In this document: one piece after another, positions 61,149-64,000 of the stretch
Numbering within the stretch: the first letter of the stretch is position 1
How the letters are laid out: each line of letters begins with the position of its first letter
Origin: Elainella saxicola E1
Lineage (GTDB): Bacteria > Cyanobacteriota > Cyanobacteriia > Elainellales > Elainellaceae
Assembly: GCA_002796835.1 (NCBI GenBank)
Contig: LUGL01000026.1
Coordinates: 13,070-77,069, forward strand
DNA length: 64,000 nucleotides
Direction of reading: 5' to 3'
The notes under the pieces: model-generated
The model's input: the letters and a program-made list of their open reading frames with translations, nothing else
The model's database searches: none
What the model was told of the DNA's origin: nothing
Position numbers and translations under genes: made by a program

Positions 61149-61994
61149 ATGGAGATAGGAATTGTTGGATTAGGGCTAATTGGCGGGTCGTTAGCGATCG
61201 ATCTGCGGCGGCAGGGGCATACCTTGGTAGGGGTGAGTCGTCGGAAGGAAACCTGCGAACAGGCGATCGATCGAGAAATCGTTGATCAAGCCAGTACCAA
61301 TTTAGCCATCTTAGCCACTGCAGAAGTCATTTTCCTTTGTACGCCACTCCATAGTCTGGCAACCACCGTGGACCAACTGCTTCCTTACCTAGATCCAGCA
61401 ACGATCCTAACTGATGTCGGTTCTGTCAAACTTAGCGTTGTCGCAGAGCTAGAGCCCAAATGGCCCAACTTTGTGGGCGGACATCCCATGGCCGGGAAAG
61501 CCGAAAGTGGATTAGAGGTTGCCCAAGCCAATTTATTTGTCGATCGCGCCTACGTGCTGACACCCACTGCAACCACCCCAGCAGCAGCTACCGAAACGAT
61601 CGCCAGTCTCGCTCGATCGCTGCAATGTCGCGTTTATTATTGTGATCCCGCTGAGCATGATTGTGCGGTCGCCTGGATTTCTCATCTGCCCGTGATGATT
61701 AGCGCCAGTCTCATTGCAGCCTGTTTGAATCAGCCCGATCGCAGCGTATTGAAGCTTGCTCAGGAACTTGCTAGCTCAGGTTTTCGAGATACCAGTCGGG
61801 TTGGGGGCGGCAATCCAGAGCTGGGATTAATGATGGCCCGCTATAATCAACCTGCTTTACTGCAATCGCTTTACGCTTATCGTCAGCAGCTTGATCAGAT
61901 CATCCAGCAAATTGAACAGTCCGATTGGAACACCCTAGAGCAACAGTTGCTGCAAACTCAGCAGGGACGCTCCCAATTCAGCGGGACAACCTGA
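61149..61994 (+). CDS. tyrA: Prephenate/arogenate dehydrogenase
   Basis: A 281-residue NAD(P)-dependent dehydrogenase for tyrosine synthesis; cyanobacterial forms usually act on arogenate with NADP. The Rossmann start is EIGIVGLGLIGGSLAIDLRRQGH, followed by VIFLCTPLHSLATTV, TDVGSVK and FVGGHPMAGKAESGLE, the catalytic and substrate-binding region. The second half has WISHLPVMISASLIAAC and GFRDTSRVGGGNPELG. Length fits. The ATG at 61149 follows GGGGGGGT, a poor Shine-Dalgarno sequence. It is a single gene. Confidence 0.95.
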   Translation: MEIGIVGLGLIGGSLAIDLRRQGHTLVGVSRRKETCEQAIDREIVDQASTNLAILATAEVIFLCTPLHSLATTVDQLLPYLDPATILTDVGSVKLSVVAELEPKWPNFVGGHPMAGKAESGLEVAQANLFVDRAYVLTPTATTPAAATETIASLARSLQCRVYYCDPAEHDCAVAWISHLPVMISASLIAACLNQPDRSVLKLAQELASSGFRDTSRVGGGNPELGLMMARYNQPALLQSLYAYRQQLDQIIQQIEQSDWNTLEQQLLQTQQGRSQFSGTT

Positions 61995-62052
61995 AAGCGC
62001 AATGCTGAAGTCATTGGCAGAAGCATCAATGATTCCAAACCTAACTTCCAAG

Positions 62053-62601
62053 CTATTCCAATTCCAGAAGCTTTAACCCCAAAGCCTGCCGCAATGCCGT
62101 CAATTCATCTCGGTGAGCAGTCACTGTCAGCAAACTTTGAGAAGACGGCTCTTGATTCAAATCTTGATTTAGAAACTCGACTTGCAGGGCTACCTGCTCT
62201 GGTCGGCCCGCTTTTTTCCAATAGAACAACCCTGCCAAGGGAGCCAATAGCAACAGCAAAGGAACAGCGTTAGTGATCGCGGGAAACAGGAAGGAAAGGA
62301 CTAAGCCTAAACATAAGACCCCGACCGCCGCTAACAATGAAAGAAAAACTGCCAGGAATAAACTGGGACGAACCATTCCTTCATAAATCACCTGATTTTC
62401 GGCTGCATCAACCGTGGCCAAATGATAAGCTCGCTCAGCAAAATACTGCTGTAAGCGCTCCAATAATGGTTCACCTTGCTGATCGGCTAGCAATTTAGCA
62501 ACTTCTGTACGATCTTTGGCAGAAGCTCGAATAAAGAACACAAGCCCGACTGCCAATAAGGCTGTCAATAAAGCAGTGGAGGCTAGAACAGAAGTTTGCA
62601 T
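62053..62601 (-). CDS. CCB1-like protein (cofactor assembly of complex C, b6f heme maturation)
   Basis: A 182-residue protein from the ATG at 62601. It has one N-terminal helix (VLASTALLTALLAVGLVFFI), a soluble section (LLADQQGEPLLERLQQYFAERAYHL), two more helices (SLFLAVFLSLLAAVGVLCLGLVLSFLF and NAVPLLLLLAPLAGLFYWKKA) and a C-terminal soluble domain. The layout and the VRPSLFLAVFLSLLAAVG stretch fit CCB1 (DUF3529), one of the factors that attach heme c_i to cytochrome b6. It converges with tyrA. Assignment is by pattern memory. Confidence 0.75.
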   Translation of the reverse strand: MQTSVLASTALLTALLAVGLVFFIRASAKDRTEVAKLLADQQGEPLLERLQQYFAERAYHLATVDAAENQVIYEGMVRPSLFLAVFLSLLAAVGVLCLGLVLSFLFPAITNAVPLLLLLAPLAGLFYWKKAGRPEQVALQVEFLNQDLNQEPSSQSLLTVTAHRDELTALRQALGLKLLELE

Positions 62602-62704
62602 CAAATCCGTCAGTTAAAAGATCTTCATATTCTATCCTACGACAATCACCGCTCTCCCTGCATCTCGCCATTCCCAGAAAACGCTTTACACAGTTTAATT
62701 GTGT

Positions 62705-63067
62705 TCAAGAATGGGCTGCTGGAACAGGTTTACCTACATAACCCTGCCAGAGATCGGCTAGCTCTTGGGCTTGCTGCTGCCAGTCGGGACAAATTTGATA
62801 CATCCGTCGAGGCCGTCCTCGCCCTTCTACCTTTTTCCAATAGCCAGTAATTACATTTTCATCTTCTAAGAACTTAAGCGCACTATAAAGCACCGTATCC
62901 GACAGTCGGTAATTGGGATACTCTTGCTCCAACAAGCTAATTAACTCTGTGCCATAGGAATCTTTGTGTAACAGCACCGCTAACACATAGCAAACCGCTA
63001 ATTCCTTATTAAGATAGAACGGAGGGGGGTTGCGAAAAAATTGATAAATATCATCAAAAGTAGTCAT
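62705..63067 (-). CDS. PadR-family transcriptional regulator
   Basis: A 120-residue regulator with a winged helix-turn-helix. ELAVCYVLAVLLHKDSYGTELISLLEQEYPNYRLSDTVLYSALKFLEDENVITGYWKKVEGRGRPRRMYQI is the PadR pattern, with the wing at EGRGRPRRMY. The C-terminal dimerisation helix is short (QQQAQELADLWQGYV), as in the small PadR class. The ligand is unknown. A palindrome 29 nt upstream of the start suggests autoregulation. The next gene downstream on the same strand encodes the CCB1-like protein. Confidence 0.9.
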   Translation of the reverse strand: MTTFDDIYQFFRNPPPFYLNKELAVCYVLAVLLHKDSYGTELISLLEQEYPNYRLSDTVLYSALKFLEDENVITGYWKKVEGRGRPRRMYQICPDWQQQAQELADLWQGYVGKPVPAAHS

Positions 63068-63095
63068 ATCACTTATCTAACCCAGTAGACAGACC

Positions 63096-63110
63096 AATAC
63101 TGGCAGTATT
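63096..63110. promoter_or_regulatory. Palindrome AATACTG-G-CAGTATT, candidate PadR operator
   Basis: A perfect 7+1+7 inverted repeat lies 28 nt upstream of the padR-like start codon. It has the size and symmetry of a dimeric regulator site and sits where a promoter should be. That PadR itself binds here is inference. Confidence 0.6.
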
Positions 63111-63757
63111 TAGATATCCATCACTAGATACCGTTAATGAGAGACTTGGCAACAAACTTTTGCACTCTCCTGATCATGCAAACAATGTCAAAGTCTCTAA
63201 AGGTCACAGTTCACGATGCACTATAAACTGGCTGGGTTGCATGGAATGCCCAAAGTAATTTGACAATCGCCAGTCGAACAATTCAGACGAAACTTCCAGT
63301 TCTACAAGCAGGTCAGCCCGAAAGAACTGGGGGTGGTCATCATCAGCTTTGTCAGCTTTAACTGAATGCGATCGACCATTCTCAGCGCGCTTCAAAGACG
63401 AGTGATGCAATAGCAGTAAGCCAGATTGCTTGAATCGAGCTGAACAGTCAGGGCCAAATTGAAACCAGAGCAGGATTGCTTGCTGCCAGATAATAATAGA
63501 TTGTAGTCAGATGAGGGGAACTTTGTCTGTTTAGTTCAGCAACTAAATCTGCCAAATTCTTTGCAAAATCGGCATTACAGGCTGATCTATCCCATTTGAT
63601 TTACATCTATACAGAGAGAAAAGACTCTACTGGTAGCGTTTATTTCACTATTTTTTTGAATCTACTCCTACCTACAGGCAAAAGCTGATTTTTATAAAAC
63701 TTAATATGCTTCTGGCGGTGATGAATTAATTTCCACGTAACAGTTAGGCCCCTGCTT
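63111..63757. other. Intergenic region between PadR and LuxR-type genes
   Basis: This stretch of about 650 nt has one track ORF, 63204..63410 minus (68 codons, MHHSSLKRAENGRSH). It has no family pattern and no clear ribosome binding site, so I do not call it a gene. A gene remnant cannot be excluded. The rest shows no strong repeats or hairpins that I can see. Confidence 0.45.
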
Positions 63758-64000
63758 CTAGACTAAACCTGCTCGCAAAGCGACGACAGCAGCTTGTACT
63801 CGATCGTCTACCGCCAGTTTGTTCATAATGCCTCGTACATGGGTCTTGACAGTGTTAGGACTGAGGTAGAGCTGAGCCGCAATTTCGGGGTTGCTTAACC
63901 CTTCCACCATCAGCTTCAAAACTTCCAACTCTCGCTGAGATAGCTGGCCAACCACATTTGCTTCTGCATTCACTGCTGGCTTAAGGTGATCCATCACCGA
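63758..64000 (-). CDS. LuxR/NarL-type DNA-binding domain, cut by the window end
   Basis: The last 80 residues of a regulator whose frame stays open to the window edge. QLSQRELEVLKLMVEGLSNPEIAAQLYLSPNTVKTHVRGIMNKLAVDDRVQAAVVALRAGLV is a complete LuxR/GerE helix-turn-helix; the YLSPNTVKTHV helix reads DNA. In cyanobacteria this ending is usual in NarL-type response regulators, with a receiver domain before it, outside the window. Short stand-alone regulators such as PedR also exist, but the open frame upstream favours a longer protein. Confidence 0.88.
   Translation of the reverse strand, partial: SVMDHLKPAVNAEANVVGQLSQRELEVLKLMVEGLSNPEIAAQLYLSPNTVKTHVRGIMNKLAVDDRVQAAVVALRAGLV

Noticed and set aside
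63204-63410. 68-codon minus ORF after the padR region
   Set aside because: No Shine-Dalgarno sequence, no recognised family and a composition unlike neighbouring genes; a remnant cannot be excluded.
1-64000. tRNA, rRNA, tmRNA and SRP RNA genes
   Set aside because: I scanned intergenic regions for T-arm and conserved-core patterns and found none, but reading by eye can miss a tRNA. tRNAscan-SE and Infernal would settle it.

Overview
The window is cyanobacterial chromosomal DNA. The octamer GCGATCGC and its core CGATCG recur everywhere, and many small proteins belong to families I know only from cyanobacteria (DUF2949-, DUF1815-, DUF2839-, DUF4278- and CCB1-like). Ferredoxin-type sulfite reductase, Vipp1 and a PilQ with an AMIN region fit the same picture. 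A filamentous or unicellular non-heterocystous lineage near Leptolyngbya is my guess, but genus cannot be settled from this sequence. There are no rRNA genes, and I recognised no tRNA gene, CRISPR array or insertion sequence.

Layout. 0-4 kb: a class V aminotransferase, two small cyanobacterial proteins and an orphan sugar-type solute-binding lipoprotein. 4.2-9.9 kb: the type IV pilus genes pilM-pilN-pilO in a coupled run, then pilQ behind a 403-nt leader that holds two hairpins. 10.4-16.7 kb: HU, a CobD/HisC-type aminotransferase, an RluE-type pseudouridine synthase, a PlsC acyltransferase, a thioredoxin-like protein, and a membrane-anchored subtilase coupled to a tiny protein. 16.9-23 kb: a flavoprotein that has lost its disulfide, dcd, a CobA/CobO-like protein without a P-loop, RNase PH and ferredoxin-sulfite reductase.

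23-27.6 kb is the accessory stretch. It holds two tiny genes below the ORF-track cutoff, short tandem repeats, a small antitoxin-like gene, and a four-helix-bundle gene framed by TTTTAGA repeats. It also holds the most striking gene of the window: a membrane-anchored NACHT NTPase carrying a C-terminal GUN4 (tetrapyrrole-binding) domain, preceded by a DUF2281-type antitoxin-like gene. This looks like a STAND-type sensor whose ligand domain could read a porphyrin or bilin.

27.7-38 kb is mostly housekeeping: gmd, a GH24-type lysozyme with a peptidoglycan-binding domain, obgE, rpsD, moaA, lepB and guaA. Between guaA and a convergent coiled-coil gene lies a cluster of six TGTGGAAAA-like boxes, which match the cyanobacterial DnaA box TTTTCCACA and make a candidate replication-origin or DnaA-titration site. 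38-44.7 kb holds surface-polysaccharide-type genes: a multi-pass GT-C-like protein, an FkbM methyltransferase, a class I methyltransferase, and a large membrane/coiled-coil/TPR protein. 45-50.8 kb is the conserved rimP-nusA-ylxR-infB cluster on the minus strand. 51-64 kb holds a voltage-sensor-like membrane protein, an alpha/beta hydrolase, DUF1643, vipp1, thioredoxin with an LL-DAP-aminotransferase-like gene and dacB, a degenerate DinG-like helicase, tyrA, a CCB1-like protein, a PadR regulator with a palindromic candidate operator, and a LuxR-type regulator cut by the window end.

Functional names rest on motif and family recognition by eye. No database search was run.
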